From: Sutterella wadsworthensis 2_1_59BFAA
GTDB taxonomy: Bacteria; Pseudomonadota; Gammaproteobacteria; Burkholderiales; Burkholderiaceae_F
DNA: 64,000 nucleotides
Assembly (NCBI RefSeq): GCF_000297775.1
Contig: NZ_JH815514.1
Coordinates: 141,455 to 205,454 of the forward strand
Reading direction: 5' to 3'
In this document: piece by piece, positions 1 to 9,522 of the stretch
How positions within the stretch are numbered: position 1 is the stretch's first letter
Layout: each line of letters starts with the position of its first letter
Position numbers and translations under genes: made by a program
The notes under the pieces: generated by a model
What the model saw: the letters and a program-made list of their open reading frames with translations, nothing else
Databases searched by the model: none
Told to the model about the DNA's origin: nothing

Positions 1-14
1 AGTCCATAGTAATG

Positions 15-65
15 CCCCATCAACATAGGAATCGAGTATTCCTACCGGGGGTGTTTTTTCTTTTT
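15..65 (+). terminator. Probable terminator of a gene left of the window
   Basis: A 7-bp perfect stem (26-32 with 38-44, loop 33-37) is extended by CCCC (15-18) pairing with GGGG (47-50) across an internal loop. It is followed by a long T-rich run (53-65). The polarity fits a plus-strand gene that ends before the window. From 66 to 147 I see nothing definable. Confidence 0.6.
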
Positions 66-140
66 GGTTTCCGGCGCTTCCGCTTTCATACTAAGCCGTG
101 CGCTTTCGCCTTCATGCGAATCAGGCAAGCGCACCAGCAA

Positions 141-179
141 ACAAAATGAAAGGTCCGAAGCTCACGCTTCGGACCTTTC
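141..179 (-). terminator. Rho-independent terminator of the macAB-type operon
   Basis: A perfect 14-bp stem (148-161 with 166-179, loop of 4) lies 24 bases beyond the permease stop codon. Read on the minus strand it is followed by a T-rich tail (147-141). Confidence 0.85.
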
Positions 180-202
180 TGCTTTTCCACTGCGCTCCCG
201 CG

Positions 203-1411
203 TCACTCGTGACGCACCGCCTCGATCGGGTCGAGCTTGGCCGCACGTCTGGCGGGGAAGAAGCCGAACACCACGCCCGTGAGGGCCGACACGGTGAAAG
301 CGAGCAGATTGATGCCCGGGCTGAAGATGAAGGGCACGCCCATGTAGACCGCAAGGGCCTTCGAGACGCCCAGAGCCGCCAGCACGCCGAGCGCGCCACC
401 CATGCAGCCGAGCATCAGCGCCTCGATCAGGAACTGGAGCAGCACCTCGCGCTCGAGGGCGCCGATGGCGAGTCGGATGCCGATTTCACGGGTTCGCTCT
501 GTCACGGACACCAGCATGATGTTCATGATGCCGATGCCGCCCACGAGCAGGCTCACGGCCGCCACTGCGGCGAGCAGCGTAGTCATGATCTGCGTGGTGG
601 ATGCCACCTTGGCGGCGATCTCCGCCGTGTCCAGAATCTGGAAGTTGTCGTCATCGCCGTCGGAGAGGCTGCGCCTCTCGCGCATGAGCTCCGTGACGGC
701 ATCGCGCAGGCGGTCTCGGTCCGACTGCGGATTCACCGAAACCAGAAGGGCGCCGACTCGGTTCTTGCCGAGGATGCGGCGTTGGAGCGTCTTGATCGGC
801 ATGACGAGCAGGTCGTCCTGATCGCCGCCCATGGCGGCCGTACCCTTGGTCTTGAGAAGGCCCACGACCCTGCACGAGAAGCTTCCCGTGCGGATGGTGC
901 GTCCGATGACCTCCGCTCCTTCGCCGAAGAGCTCCTTCTGAATGGTGCCGCCGATCACGCAGACGGCGGCACCCGACTGCATTTCGCCCTGCTCGAAGGT
1001 GCGTCCGTCGACGATTTCGCGGTTGTCGATCGTAAAGTAGTTGTTGTCCGTGCCGATCACGCTCGTCTGCCAGTTGCGCCCGTTGGCCACGACCGTCATG
1101 GTCTTGGAGGCCTGAGGCGCCACGGCGACGATGCCCGCGATCTGGCGCTTGAGCGCATCGGCGTCCTCGAGCGTGAAGTTCGGCGCGCCCACGCTCTGGC
1201 CCGGCCCCATGCGAAGACCGGGACGCAGCATCAGCTGGTTGTTGCCGAAGGACTCGATCTGCGTGCGAATAGCCTGCGAGGCCCCGTTGCCGACCGTCAC
1301 CATCGTGATCACGGCCATGACGCCGATCACGACGCCGAGCACGGTGAGCAGGCTTCTGAGCGGATTTCGACTGATCTGGCGCACGGCCAGCACGAATGCA
1401 TTCCCGATCAT
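203..1411 (-). CDS. MacB-type ABC transporter permease (FtsX-like)
   Basis: A 402-residue permease of the MacB/LolE/FtsX superfamily. An N-terminal membrane helix (about 19-41) is followed by a large periplasmic MacB-PCD domain. Three C-terminal helices (about 275-300, 325-350, 365-385) follow, with the conserved TREIGIRLAIGA stretch between the first two. MacB proteins power export of macrolides, peptides or lipids through a MacA adaptor and a TolC-like channel by mechanotransmission. Unlike E. coli MacB, the ATPase is a separate gene: the upstream ATPase stop overlaps this start (ATGA, 1408-1411). The true substrate cannot be read from sequence. Confidence 0.88.
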   Translation of the reverse strand: MIGNAFVLAVRQISRNPLRSLLTVLGVVIGVMAVITMVTVGNGASQAIRTQIESFGNNQLMLRPGLRMGPGQSVGAPNFTLEDADALKRQIAGIVAVAPQASKTMTVVANGRNWQTSVIGTDNNYFTIDNREIVDGRTFEQGEMQSGAAVCVIGGTIQKELFGEGAEVIGRTIRTGSFSCRVVGLLKTKGTAAMGGDQDDLLVMPIKTLQRRILGKNRVGALLVSVNPQSDRDRLRDAVTELMRERRSLSDGDDDNFQILDTAEIAAKVASTTQIMTTLLAAVAAVSLLVGGIGIMNIMLVSVTERTREIGIRLAIGALEREVLLQFLIEALMLGCMGGALGVLAALGVSKALAVYMGVPFIFSPGINLLAFTVSALTGVVFGFFPARRAAKLDPIEAVRHE

Positions 1412-2109
1412 GACGCGGCCTCCGTCTTGCTGTCGCTGATGAGCAGGCCGTCCCTGAAGACAAGGTGGCGCTTTGCGTAGCGGGCCATGTCGGGCTCGTG
1501 CGTGACGAGCACGACCGTGATGCCGTCCTCGGCGTTGAGGGCCGAAAGAAGCGCCATGATCTCCTCGCTTCGCGCCGTGTCAAGACTGCCCGTCGGCTCG
1601 TCTGCGAGAAGCAGCTTCGGGCGCGTGACGATGGCGCGCGCAATCGCGACGCGCTGCTGCTGTCCGCCCGAGAGCTCCGCCGGCGTATGGTGCTCCCAGT
1701 CCAGCAGGCCTACGCGGTCGAGCGCGGCCCGCGCCAGCTTGCGGCGCTCGGAGGCGCCCATGCCGCGGTAGAGGAGCGGAAGCTCCACGTTCTCAAGCGC
1801 CGTCGTTCTGGCGAGAAGATTGAAGCCCTGAAAGACGAAGCCGAGGTACTTGCGCCGCAGGAGCGCACGCTGGTCGCGCGACAGGCTCTCGACGTGCATT
1901 CCGCTGAAGAGATACGCGCCCGCCGTCGGGCTGTCGAGCGCGCCGATGATGTTCATGGCCGTCGACTTGCCCGAGCCCGACGCGCCCATGATGGCGACGA
2001 ATTCGCCCTCGTCAATCGAAAAGCTCACGCCGCGCAGGGCCTCGAAGGCCGCCTCGCCCGTGCCGTAGCGCTTGCGGATGTCGACGAGTTCAACTAGTGG
2101 CTGTCCCAT
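1408..2109 (-). CDS. MacB-type ABC transporter ATP-binding protein
   Basis: A 233-residue ABC ATPase of the LolD/MacB/FtsE class. Visible motifs are Walker [10 protein letters not shown] (42-50), the Q-loop (FVFQGFN), the signature [14 protein letters not shown], Walker [13 protein letters not shown] and a switch histidine (VTHE). It would dimerise and drive the permease encoded immediately downstream, whose start it overlaps by four bases. It sits 9 bases after the adaptor gene, so the four genes from 4784 down to 203 form one transcription unit. Confidence 0.92.
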   Translation of the reverse strand: MGQPLVELVDIRKRYGTGEAAFEALRGVSFSIDEGEFVAIMGASGSGKSTAMNIIGALDSPTAGAYLFSGMHVESLSRDQRALLRRKYLGFVFQGFNLLARTTALENVELPLLYRGMGASERRKLARAALDRVGLLDWEHHTPAELSGGQQQRVAIARAIVTRPKLLLADEPTGSLDTARSEEIMALLSALNAEDGITVVLVTHEPDMARYAKRHLVFRDGLLISDSKTEAAS

Positions 2110-2118
2110 TGCGTCTCC

Positions 2119-3390
2119 TCAGGCGCCCTTCTGTTGGTCGACGACGACCTTGTCGCCCTCGGCGATGTCGCCCGAGACGATTTCGGTCTGCATGCCGTCG
2201 GTGAGACCCGTGACGACGTCGACGCGCACGGGCTTGCCGTCACGCAGCACGTAAACGGTCCTGCTCGCCTGGCCGTGCTGGGCAATCTCCTTGACCTTCT
2301 TGCTGGCGGCGCCGTGGGGCGGCCCCGGCATCATGGCATTCATCTTCGGCTTGTCGCTCTCCGATGCGGCCTTGGGACGGAAGCGGAAGGCGGAATTGGG
2401 GACAAGGAGCACGTCCTGCTTGTCGGCCGTCGAGATCGTGGCCGAAGCCGTCATGCCGGGGCGCAGCTGCATCTGCTGGTTGTCGACCTGAAGATAGGCC
2501 GTGTAGGTCACCACGTTCTCCGTCGTCGTGGCGCCGTAGGAAACCTTGGTCAGTTCAGCGGGGAAGCGGCGGTTCGGATAGGCGCTCACCGTAAAGTAGG
2601 CCTTCTGCCCCTGCTTGACGACGCCGATGTCGGCCTCGTCGACGGACACCTCGAGCTCAAGCTGACTCAGATCGGTGGCGAGCGTCAGCAGCTCGACCGC
2701 CTGCAGGCTTGCCGCCACCGCATAGCCGGGCTCGACCGAACGGGCGAGCACCACGCCGTCGATGGGAGACTTGATGTCGGCCTTGGAGAGATCGTTCTCA
2801 GCCGTCTGGAGCGAGGCCATGGCGTCGGCGATGTTCGCATCGGCCACGGCGACCGCCGCGCGCGCCGTGTCGACGGACGCGGCCTGCGTCTCAAGCTCGG
2901 TCTTGCTCGGCATGGTGCCCTTGGAGAGACGATTGAGCTCCTGCATGCGCTTGAGCTTGAGCTCCGCCTCCCTCAGGCTCGCCGCACTCTGCCTGCGGCT
3001 GGCCTCCGCGCTTCGCAGCGAAGCCCTGTTCTGAAGCACCTTCGCCTCCAGATTGCGCTTGTCAAGCACGATGAGGCTCTGGCCCTCCTTGATCTCGTCG
3101 TTGACGTCGACGTTTACCTCGCGCACGATGCCCGAAAGCTCGGAACCGAGCGAGACGGTGCGCACAGGTGCGAGCGTGCCGTCCGCGGACACGCTGACGT
3201 GCACGTCCCCGCGCTCGACGGCCTCGGTCACGTACTTGACGGCGTTGGTGTTCTGCGTGCCCTGATACCAGTACCAAGCGCCTGCCACGAGCGCGGCCAG
3301 AACTCCGCCCGCCGCCCAGAGGACATAGCGCGAGCGGCTTTCATCCTTGAGCAGAAGCTTCGTGCGGTCGTTGTTTTCTTGTTCGGTCAT
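2119..3390 (-). CDS. MacA-like periplasmic adaptor (membrane fusion protein)
   Basis: A 423-residue HlyD/MacA-type adaptor. A short cytoplasmic N-terminus precedes one membrane anchor (about 22-42). A biotinyl-lipoyl half (GTLAPVRTVSLGSELSG), a long alpha-helical hairpin rich in Arg/Ala/Leu (about 125-205), a second lipoyl half (SPIDGVVLARSVEPGY), a beta-barrel domain and a membrane-proximal domain follow. It bridges the inner-membrane transporter to the outer-membrane channel. A linker near 345-365 is rich in Pro/Lys/Met and may be a disordered insertion. Its start overlaps the stop of the channel gene (ATGA, 3387-3390), which supports a coupled tripartite pump. Confidence 0.9.
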   Translation of the reverse strand: MTEQENNDRTKLLLKDESRSRYVLWAAGGVLAALVAGAWYWYQGTQNTNAVKYVTEAVERGDVHVSVSADGTLAPVRTVSLGSELSGIVREVNVDVNDEIKEGQSLIVLDKRNLEAKVLQNRASLRSAEASRRQSAASLREAELKLKRMQELNRLSKGTMPSKTELETQAASVDTARAAVAVADANIADAMASLQTAENDLSKADIKSPIDGVVLARSVEPGYAVAASLQAVELLTLATDLSQLELEVSVDEADIGVVKQGQKAYFTVSAYPNRRFPAELTKVSYGATTTENVVTYTAYLQVDNQQMQLRPGMTASATISTADKQDVLLVPNSAFRFRPKAASESDKPKMNAMMPGPPHGAASKKVKEIAQHGQASRTVYVLRDGKPVRVDVVTGLTDGMQTEIVSGDIAEGDKVVVDQQKGA

Positions 3391-4784
3391 CTTGCACTCT
3401 CCTGTGCCTTCCAGGCGCCGCCCAGGGCGCGGTAGAGCTTCACGTGCTGAAGGGAAAGCTCCGTCATGTTGTTCGTCACGCTCTCCCTCAGGGTGAGGAG
3501 GCGCTGCTGTGCTTCAAGAAGCATCGAATAGTCGCCGATGCCCGACCTGTATTCGAGCCCCGTGAGCTCGTAGGTCTTCTCCGTGTGCTGAAGGGCCGTC
3601 CTGAGAAGCGCCGTTCGGTCCTGTGCGGACCGGATGCCGTTGAGGGCGTTGTCCGTCTCCTCAAGCGCCTTCACGATGACGGATAGGTAGTTCGCCTTCG
3701 CCTTGTCCAGCGATGCGGCGGCCCTCTCCTCCTGTGCGGCCAGACTGCCCCAGTTGAGCACGGGCATGGACAGCGCGCCGATCAGGGACGCGATGCCCGT
3801 GCCGCTCGCGCCGAGGGCGCCGAGCGTCGCGGCCTGCGTGCCGAGCGAGCCCGAGAGCGACAGCGTCGGGAAATAGCTTTCGCGGGCGCTCCTGAGATCG
3901 GCGCCTGCAGCCAGAAGAGAGGCCTGCGCGCTGCGGATGTCAGGACGCTTCATCAGCGTCTCGGCGGGAATCGAGGCGGTCAGGCGAATCGGCGCCTGAG
4001 GTACGGAACCCGTGCCCAGATCGAGCTTGTCGGCGGGAATCGTCGTCAGGCGGGCCAGTGCGTTTCGATAGGTGGCTTCGGTCGCCTTCAGCTGAGGAAT
4101 CGCGGCTCGGGCGGAGGCGACCTGCGAAAGCGCGTCCTCGGCCTCCGAGGCGCTGCTCAGGCCTGCGCCTGCACGCCAGCCCGCGATCTCGGCGCTTTCC
4201 TCGTAGTTCCTGACGGTGTCCTCGGCGATCTGCAGGAGAACCTGCGTCGAACGCAGGTTGATGTACGCCTGAGCCGTCTCGGCCTCGACGAGCGCCTGCG
4301 CATCGGCAACGGAGATTTCGCTCGCGAGCGCCTCATAACGTCTGGCGGTCTCGTTGGAGAGATCCGCACCCGCGAGGTTCCACGACCACTTCATGTCGGC
4401 GGAGGCCGAGAAACTGTCGCTCGAACCGCCGTCGGCATGGCGGTGCGAAGCGTCGCCACCGATCGTGGCCTCGGGAAAGAGCGCATGCTGCGCCTCCGAC
4501 AGGCCCGCTCTGGCCGTACGCAGTGATGCGAGCGCTGTGAGCACGTCGGCATTTGCGCTTCTGGCCTTCTCAACGAGCGCCGATAGCTTCGGATCGTTCC
4601 AGGACTGCCAGAATTCGGCGGGGTCGGCAGGCGCCTGAGTCTCAATCGAGACGCTCCAGGCCCCGGGAGCCGCCTCCTCGGCCATGGTCTTCATGTCCGG
4701 CATCTGCACTGCGCAGCCAGAGAGGAACAGCGCGCCGATCAGCAAGCCCAGGACAGACCTCTTCATCGTCAACGGATTCGTCAT
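3387..4784 (-). CDS. TolC/NodT-family outer membrane efflux lipoprotein
   Basis: A 465-residue outer membrane efflux protein. I chose the ATG at 4784 because it gives a clean lipoprotein signal ending in a lipobox (LSGC, acylated Cys about residue 24). The open frame extends to 4949 but the extra segment looks non-coding. Two OEP repeats with long coiled-coil helices follow, typical of the NodT/OprM class (450-500 residues). It would supply the outer membrane exit duct for the MacAB-type pump downstream, with which it overlaps. A second ATG at 4766 is possible. Confidence 0.87.
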   Translation of the reverse strand: MTNPLTMKRSVLGLLIGALFLSGCAVQMPDMKTMAEEAAPGAWSVSIETQAPADPAEFWQSWNDPKLSALVEKARSANADVLTALASLRTARAGLSEAQHALFPEATIGGDASHRHADGGSSDSFSASADMKWSWNLAGADLSNETARRYEALASEISVADAQALVEAETAQAYINLRSTQVLLQIAEDTVRNYEESAEIAGWRAGAGLSSASEAEDALSQVASARAAIPQLKATEATYRNALARLTTIPADKLDLGTGSVPQAPIRLTASIPAETLMKRPDIRSAQASLLAAGADLRSARESYFPTLSLSGSLGTQAATLGALGASGTGIASLIGALSMPVLNWGSLAAQEERAAASLDKAKANYLSVIVKALEETDNALNGIRSAQDRTALLRTALQHTEKTYELTGLEYRSGIGDYSMLLEAQQRLLTLRESVTNNMTELSLQHVKLYRALGGAWKAQESAR

Positions 4785-5002
4785 TGTTTTTCTGCTGTAT
4801 CCGGTCTTTGGGAAATTTGAACGAGAATCATAAACGGTTGAGATCCTCACTTTCATTCTCCTACAGACCACAACGGCGTTCCACAGGCTTCGGGTAAAGG
4901 TTTCGGAAGAGCACGTAACAAACTTTTGCTCGCCGATTTTTGTTAACATGAGTCATTCCATTGTTCCAAGTCACGGTTCAAGCCGTTATTTTCGGGTCCG
5001 TT

Positions 5003-5695
5003 ATGTTCAAGCATCCCCGTCCCATCCTCATCGTCGACGATGACGTCGAGCTCGTCACGCTTCTCGTCGACTACCTGCAGCTCGAGGGCTTCGCTCCCGT
5101 TGCTGCCCACAACGGCACCGAGGCTCTGGAACTGCTTTCAAGACAGGAATTTGAAATCGTCGTGCTCGACGTGATGATGCCCGGCATGAGCGGCGTGGAG
5201 GTTCTCAAACGCATTCGCGAAAAGAGCCAGCTTCCCGTTCTCATGCTCACCGCCAAGGGCGATCCCGTCGACCGCATCATCGGCCTCGAGCTCGGCGCCG
5301 ACGACTACGTTCCCAAGCCCTGTCCGCCGCGCGAGCTTGCCGCCCGACTCAACGCGATTCTCCGCCGCACGGCCAACATGCCCTCTGCGATCGCCCCCGT
5401 GGTGGCTGGCCCCCTCACCATCAACCCGAGCCGCCGCGAAGCCACGGCCAATGGCATCGTCATCGACCTGACGGGCACCGAACTCACGCTCCTTGAGGTG
5501 CTGGCCCGCAAGGTCGGCACTCCCGTCCCGAAGGACGAGATCTACCAGAAGGTGCTCGGCCGCGCCATGCAGCGCTATGACCGCGCGATCGACGTCCACG
5601 TCTCCTCGATCCGCCACAAGCTCGCCGCCGTGCTTGGAACGAGCGTCGCGATCGAAAGCATCCGCGGCGTGGGCTATCAGTTCGTGGTCCGCTGA
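5003..5695 (+). CDS. OmpR/PhoB-family response regulator (CpxR-like)
   Basis: A 230-residue two-component regulator. The receiver domain (about 7-120) has acidic residues DDD (12-14), phospho-acceptor Asp56 (VVLDVMMPG) and conserved Lys105. A winged-helix DNA-binding domain covers about 135-228 (DVHVSSIRHKL and RGVGYQFV). Length and layout match CpxR (232 residues). I preferred ATG 5003 over an upstream TTG at 4961 because it starts just before the receiver domain. The paired kinase starts 49 bases downstream. It is divergent from the efflux operon across 218 bases, so control of that pump is a reasonable inference. I could not find a clear CpxR box there. Confidence 0.88.
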   Translation: MFKHPRPILIVDDDVELVTLLVDYLQLEGFAPVAAHNGTEALELLSRQEFEIVVLDVMMPGMSGVEVLKRIREKSQLPVLMLTAKGDPVDRIIGLELGADDYVPKPCPPRELAARLNAILRRTANMPSAIAPVVAGPLTINPSRREATANGIVIDLTGTELTLLEVLARKVGTPVPKDEIYQKVLGRAMQRYDRAIDVHVSSIRHKLAAVLGTSVAIESIRGVGYQFVVR

Positions 5696-5744
5696 TCCGC
5701 TGCATCCGCCGACTCGCCGTCCCGCCGAAAAGAAGGAGTAGCTC

Positions 5745-7136
5745 ATGCTCAACCGCCTGTTCAACACGCTTTTCGGCAAGCTCTTCGCCGGCTTCTGCCT
5801 CGTCATTCTGCTGACGGCGGCAGGCGTCTGGATGGCCGCCTACTCGGCCCAGAGCCAGCAGAACGAGGACATCGGCCGCATTGAATGGCGATTCATCGCA
5901 CACAAGTCCGTCGACAGCGCCGTCGGCATCTACGAGGTGGCTGGCAGGGACGGCCTCATCTCATGGCTGCGCAACGAGCGCCTCAACACCAATCCCATCG
6001 TCTTCGTGCTTGACAGCAGCGGCCGGGAAATCTCCGGACGCAAGCTGCCCGACAAGGCCTACGAAAGTCTTAAGGCCATCCGCAAGCTCACCGACGACCC
6101 CAACGGTCCGCCAGAAAAGCGCCTGCCCGTCAGAACCGTCGAGATCGACAACGAGCCCTGCGAATTCTTCGCCGTGCGCACCGTCGCCTTCCCCGTTAGA
6201 CTGATTCCCCCTGAGCTCCATCACTTTCCGATCGCGCTGACCCTTTCGCTCGCCGCCTTCTTCACGCTACTCGTCTCCTGGCTTCTCGCCCGCCTCTACA
6301 CGCGCAGCCTCCACACGCTCGACGGCGCCATGCGCCGCTTCGCCGACGGCGCCTTCGACACCCGCACCTCCGAGGAACTCGCCCGCGGGGACGCCGAGGT
6401 CGCCAACCTCGCACGCGTCTTCGACGGCATGGCGGACAAGATCGAGTCCCTCATCACAAGGCAGCGAAGGCTCTTTCACGACGTGAGCCACGAGGTCCGC
6501 AGCCCGCTCGCGCGCATCGAGGTGGCGCTTGAGCTTGCGAGGCGCGACCCCGCACGCACGCAGGACTCGCTCGGACGCATCGAGAAGGAGGTCGGCAACA
6601 TCAACGCACTGGTGGAGTCGCTTCTCACCTATGCCCGTCTTGAAAACGGCGCCAACATGACGAAGTCGCCCGTCGGTCTCGCGGACATCCTCGAGGGCGT
6701 TGCCGACGACCTCGGCTTCGAGGCCCAGCAGAAGAACGTGACCGTGAAGACGGTGCTCGAGGGGGATCCCGTCGTCGATGCGGACGGCAACCTGATCGCA
6801 AGGGCCGTCGACAACATTGCGCGCAACTCGCTTCGCCACGCACCCGAAGACTCCACGATCCTCCTGTCGCTCTCCTCGGACGCGGAGAGCTTCATCATCA
6901 GATGCAGGGACGAGGGTCCCGGCATGCCCGAAGAGGAGCTCGCAGGCATGTTCTCGCCCTTCGTGCGCGGCGCCAACGTCCGCACGGGCACGGGGTTCGG
7001 CCTTGGGCTCGCCATCGCCAGACGAAGCGTGACGGCGCACGGCGGCGCCATCACGGCGCGCAATGTCAGCCCCCACGGTCTCGAGACCGAAATCCGTCTG
7101 CCAAAGTCCATTGAAATCGGTTGCGACGAGCCCTGA
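5745..7136 (+). CDS. Sensor histidine kinase (CpxA-like)
   Basis: A 463-residue membrane kinase. The first helix is about 14-33, the periplasmic sensor about 34-160, the second helix about 162-182. A HAMP domain (about 183-238) and HisKA with phospho-acceptor His249 (FHDVSHEVRSPL) follow. The HATPase domain has an N box (DNIARNSLRHAP), G1 (DEGPGMP) and G2 (GTGFGLGLAIA). A good Shine-Dalgarno (AAGGAG) precedes the ATG. It would phosphorylate the regulator encoded upstream. The sensor and HisKA motif resemble CpxA, an envelope-stress kinase, but the stimulus is unknown. Confidence 0.88.
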   Translation: MLNRLFNTLFGKLFAGFCLVILLTAAGVWMAAYSAQSQQNEDIGRIEWRFIAHKSVDSAVGIYEVAGRDGLISWLRNERLNTNPIVFVLDSSGREISGRKLPDKAYESLKAIRKLTDDPNGPPEKRLPVRTVEIDNEPCEFFAVRTVAFPVRLIPPELHHFPIALTLSLAAFFTLLVSWLLARLYTRSLHTLDGAMRRFADGAFDTRTSEELARGDAEVANLARVFDGMADKIESLITRQRRLFHDVSHEVRSPLARIEVALELARRDPARTQDSLGRIEKEVGNINALVESLLTYARLENGANMTKSPVGLADILEGVADDLGFEAQQKNVTVKTVLEGDPVVDADGNLIARAVDNIARNSLRHAPEDSTILLSLSSDAESFIIRCRDEGPGMPEEELAGMFSPFVRGANVRTGTGFGLGLAIARRSVTAHGGAITARNVSPHGLETEIRLPKSIEIGCDEP

Positions 7137-7151
7137 ACGGCCCTGAAAGCA

Positions 7152-7193
7152 AAAAGCCTTGCCGCGAAATCATCGGGGCAAGGCTTTTGTGTT
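7152..7193 (+). terminator. Terminator after the two-component operon
   Basis: A 12-bp stem (7152-7163 with 7177-7188) is followed by TTTTGTGTTTT. The remaining bases to 7374 are the leader of the next gene. I see no clear promoter there. Confidence 0.85.
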
Positions 7194-7374
7194 TTGGCGC
7201 AACTATACAGTTTGCCCCTTTTCGCCCGAAAAAACCAGTGTCTTCTCTCATCCTGTCGACATAAGTCAACATCTTTCGTCATAACACCCCATCTCCACTC
7301 CCGCGGGCGCACAATTGAAAGGCTGACGGCTTGACCAGCCGTTCAAAAAATTGTTCTGGAAGAGGAGAACAGCA

Positions 7375-9426
7375 ATGAGCAACTATCTGACCGAGAATCT
7401 TCGTACCGTAGCGTTGGTGGGGCACGGCTCCTGCGGCAAGACTTCCCTCATCGAAGCCATGCTCTACCGCACCGGCATGATTTCCGAACTCGGCTCCATT
7501 GAGCGCGGCAACACGATGTGCGACAACGACGCGCTTGAAAAGCAGGTCCAGCACTCCATCCGTCTGGCCGTCGCTCACGTCGACACGGCTCTTCCCGACC
7601 TCACCCCCGTGCGCATTCACGTGCTCGACACCCCGGGGTACCCCGACTACATCGGTCAGGACATGTCCGCGCTTGACGCCGTCAAGTCCGTCTGCGCCGT
7701 CATCGACGCCACCAAGGGCGTCGAGCTTCTGACGCGCCGCATGATGGACATCGCCAAGGAACGCGGTCTGTGCCGCATGATCGTGATCAACAAGTTCGAC
7801 GCACCCGACGTCGACCTCGAACAGCTGCTTCTGGACCTGCAGGAAGTCTGGGGTCCGGGCGTTCTCCCGATCAACCTTCCCGCCAACAACCGCTCCATCG
7901 TCATCGACTGCTTCGACAAGGACGAAGGAGAAGCCGACATTCTCAGCGTCGGTGAAGTCCATCGCGCCTTCATTGAAAAGATCATCGAGCAGGACGACGA
8001 AATGCTCGAGCACTATCTCGAGGAAGGCAGCGTCGACCCTCGCACCCTGCACCCGCTCATCACGAAGGCCCTGCGTGAAGGCACGGTCATCCCCGTCTGC
8101 TTCGTCTCCGCGAAGAACCTGATCGGCATCCGCGACTTCATGAAGGTCATCATCCGCCATCTTCCGAGCCCGGCCGAAGCCAACGACGCTCTCTTCATCC
8201 ATGCCGACGGCACGCCGTTCATCACGCGTCCGGAAAAGGATCTGCCCGTCGTCGCCCAGGTCTTCAAGGTCGTCAATGACCCGTACATCGGCAAGATCGG
8301 CATCTTCCGCGTCCATCAGGGCACAATCCAGAAGGACACCACGCTCTACGTCGACGACAACAAGAAGGGCGTGAAAGCCGCTCACCCGCTGCTCCTCCAG
8401 GGCAAGAACACGACCGAAACCGACTTCCTCAGCCCGGGCGACATCGGCGCCCTCGCCAAGATCGATGAACTCACCTACGGCTCGATCCTTCACTCGGATC
8501 CGAACCTCTGCGACGTGCGCATGCGTCCGATCAACTTCCCGAAGCCGATGTTCGGCCTCGCGATCGCACCGTCCCGCCGCGGCGACGAAGCCCGCATGGG
8601 CGAAGTCCTCAACAAGATGCTCTCCGAAGATCCGACGATGGCCGTCGACCATGACGCCGTGCTCAACGAGACCGTGATCCGCGGCCTGACCGAAATGCAC
8701 GTCCGTTCGATCCTCGACCGCATGAAGGTCAACTTCAAGCTTGAAGTCGTCACCGGCACGCCGAGCGTTCCGTACCGCGAGACCATTACCGCGCCGGCCG
8801 AAGGCCATGCCCGCCACAAGAAGCAGACGGGCGGCGCTGGCCAGTTCGGCGAAGTCTACCTGCGCATCGAGCCGCTCGAACGCGGCGCGGGCTTCGAGTT
8901 CCACGACGAGGTCAAGGGTGGCGTGATTCCGTTCAACTTGATCCCCGCCGTTGAAAAGGGCGTCCGCGAAGTGCTCGACTCCGGTTACCTCGCCGGGTAC
9001 CCGATCCAGGACGTCAAGGTCACCGTCTACGACGGCAAGAGCCACCCCGTCGACTCGAAGGAAGTCGCCTTCGTCGCCGCCGGCCGCAAGGCTTTCCTTG
9101 ACGCGCTCGCCAACGCCCAGCCGAAGATCCTCGAACCGATCGTCCGCATCGAGATCACGGCGCCCGACATGTACATGGGCGACCTTGCAGGCGACCTCGC
9201 CAGCCGTCGCGGCCAGGTGTCCGGCACCGACTCCCTGCCCGGCGGCCTGATGGAAATCACCGGCGTCGTGCCGCTTTCCGAACTCGACGGCTACGCCACC
9301 CGCCTGCACGCCCTCACGCAGGGCACGGGCAGCTGGTCCATGGAGCTTGACAGCTACCAGCCGGTTCCGGCCCAGAAGCAGGCCGAACTTGCAGGCAAGT
9401 TCCACCGCGAGGACGACGAGGAATAA
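7375..9426 (+). CDS. Elongation factor G-like GTPase (EF-G paralogue)
   Basis: A 683-residue translational GTPase with EF-G domain order: G domain, domain II (about 290-375), III, IV (about 465-580) and V. G1 is GHGSCGKT (16-23) and G4 is NKFD. G3 reads DTPGY (85-89), so the catalytic His of DTPGH in canonical EF-G is Tyr. That change and the shorter length are, as I recall, typical of the EF-G-like paralogue family (M. tuberculosis FusA2 type), whose role is not settled. It stands alone, not in a str operon with rpsL, rpsG and tufA. Start ATG 7375 has AGAGGAG upstream. Confidence 0.88.
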   Translation: MSNYLTENLRTVALVGHGSCGKTSLIEAMLYRTGMISELGSIERGNTMCDNDALEKQVQHSIRLAVAHVDTALPDLTPVRIHVLDTPGYPDYIGQDMSALDAVKSVCAVIDATKGVELLTRRMMDIAKERGLCRMIVINKFDAPDVDLEQLLLDLQEVWGPGVLPINLPANNRSIVIDCFDKDEGEADILSVGEVHRAFIEKIIEQDDEMLEHYLEEGSVDPRTLHPLITKALREGTVIPVCFVSAKNLIGIRDFMKVIIRHLPSPAEANDALFIHADGTPFITRPEKDLPVVAQVFKVVNDPYIGKIGIFRVHQGTIQKDTTLYVDDNKKGVKAAHPLLLQGKNTTETDFLSPGDIGALAKIDELTYGSILHSDPNLCDVRMRPINFPKPMFGLAIAPSRRGDEARMGEVLNKMLSEDPTMAVDHDAVLNETVIRGLTEMHVRSILDRMKVNFKLEVVTGTPSVPYRETITAPAEGHARHKKQTGGAGQFGEVYLRIEPLERGAGFEFHDEVKGGVIPFNLIPAVEKGVREVLDSGYLAGYPIQDVKVTVYDGKSHPVDSKEVAFVAAGRKAFLDALANAQPKILEPIVRIEITAPDMYMGDLAGDLASRRGQVSGTDSLPGGLMEITGVVPLSELDGYATRLHALTQGTGSWSMELDSYQPVPAQKQAELAGKFHREDDEE

Positions 9427-9453
9427 TCCTCTTCGCTGAATCCGGCCACTGAC

Positions 9454-9488
9454 AAGGCCGCCGTATCTTTGATGCGGCGGCCTTTTTT
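9454..9488 (+). terminator. Terminator after the EF-G-like gene
   Basis: A 10-bp perfect stem (9454-9463 with 9475-9484) with a run of six T (9483-9488). Confidence 0.9.
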
Positions 9489-9522
9489 CCGCTTTTTCAA
9501 GCCTCTGCCGCCGTCACTTCCT

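Noticed and set aside
4785-5002. CpxR-box-like GTAAA elements between the efflux operon and the regulator
   Set aside because: GTAAA (near 4893) and GTAAC (near 4914) are 16 bases apart rather than 5, so they do not match the GTAAA-N5-GTAAA consensus.
7279-9405. A 708-codon open frame antisense to the EF-G-like gene
   Set aside because: The plus-strand product is a clear GTPase. The antisense frame is His/Asp/Val-rich with no recognisable domain, as expected from complementary codons in GC-rich DNA.
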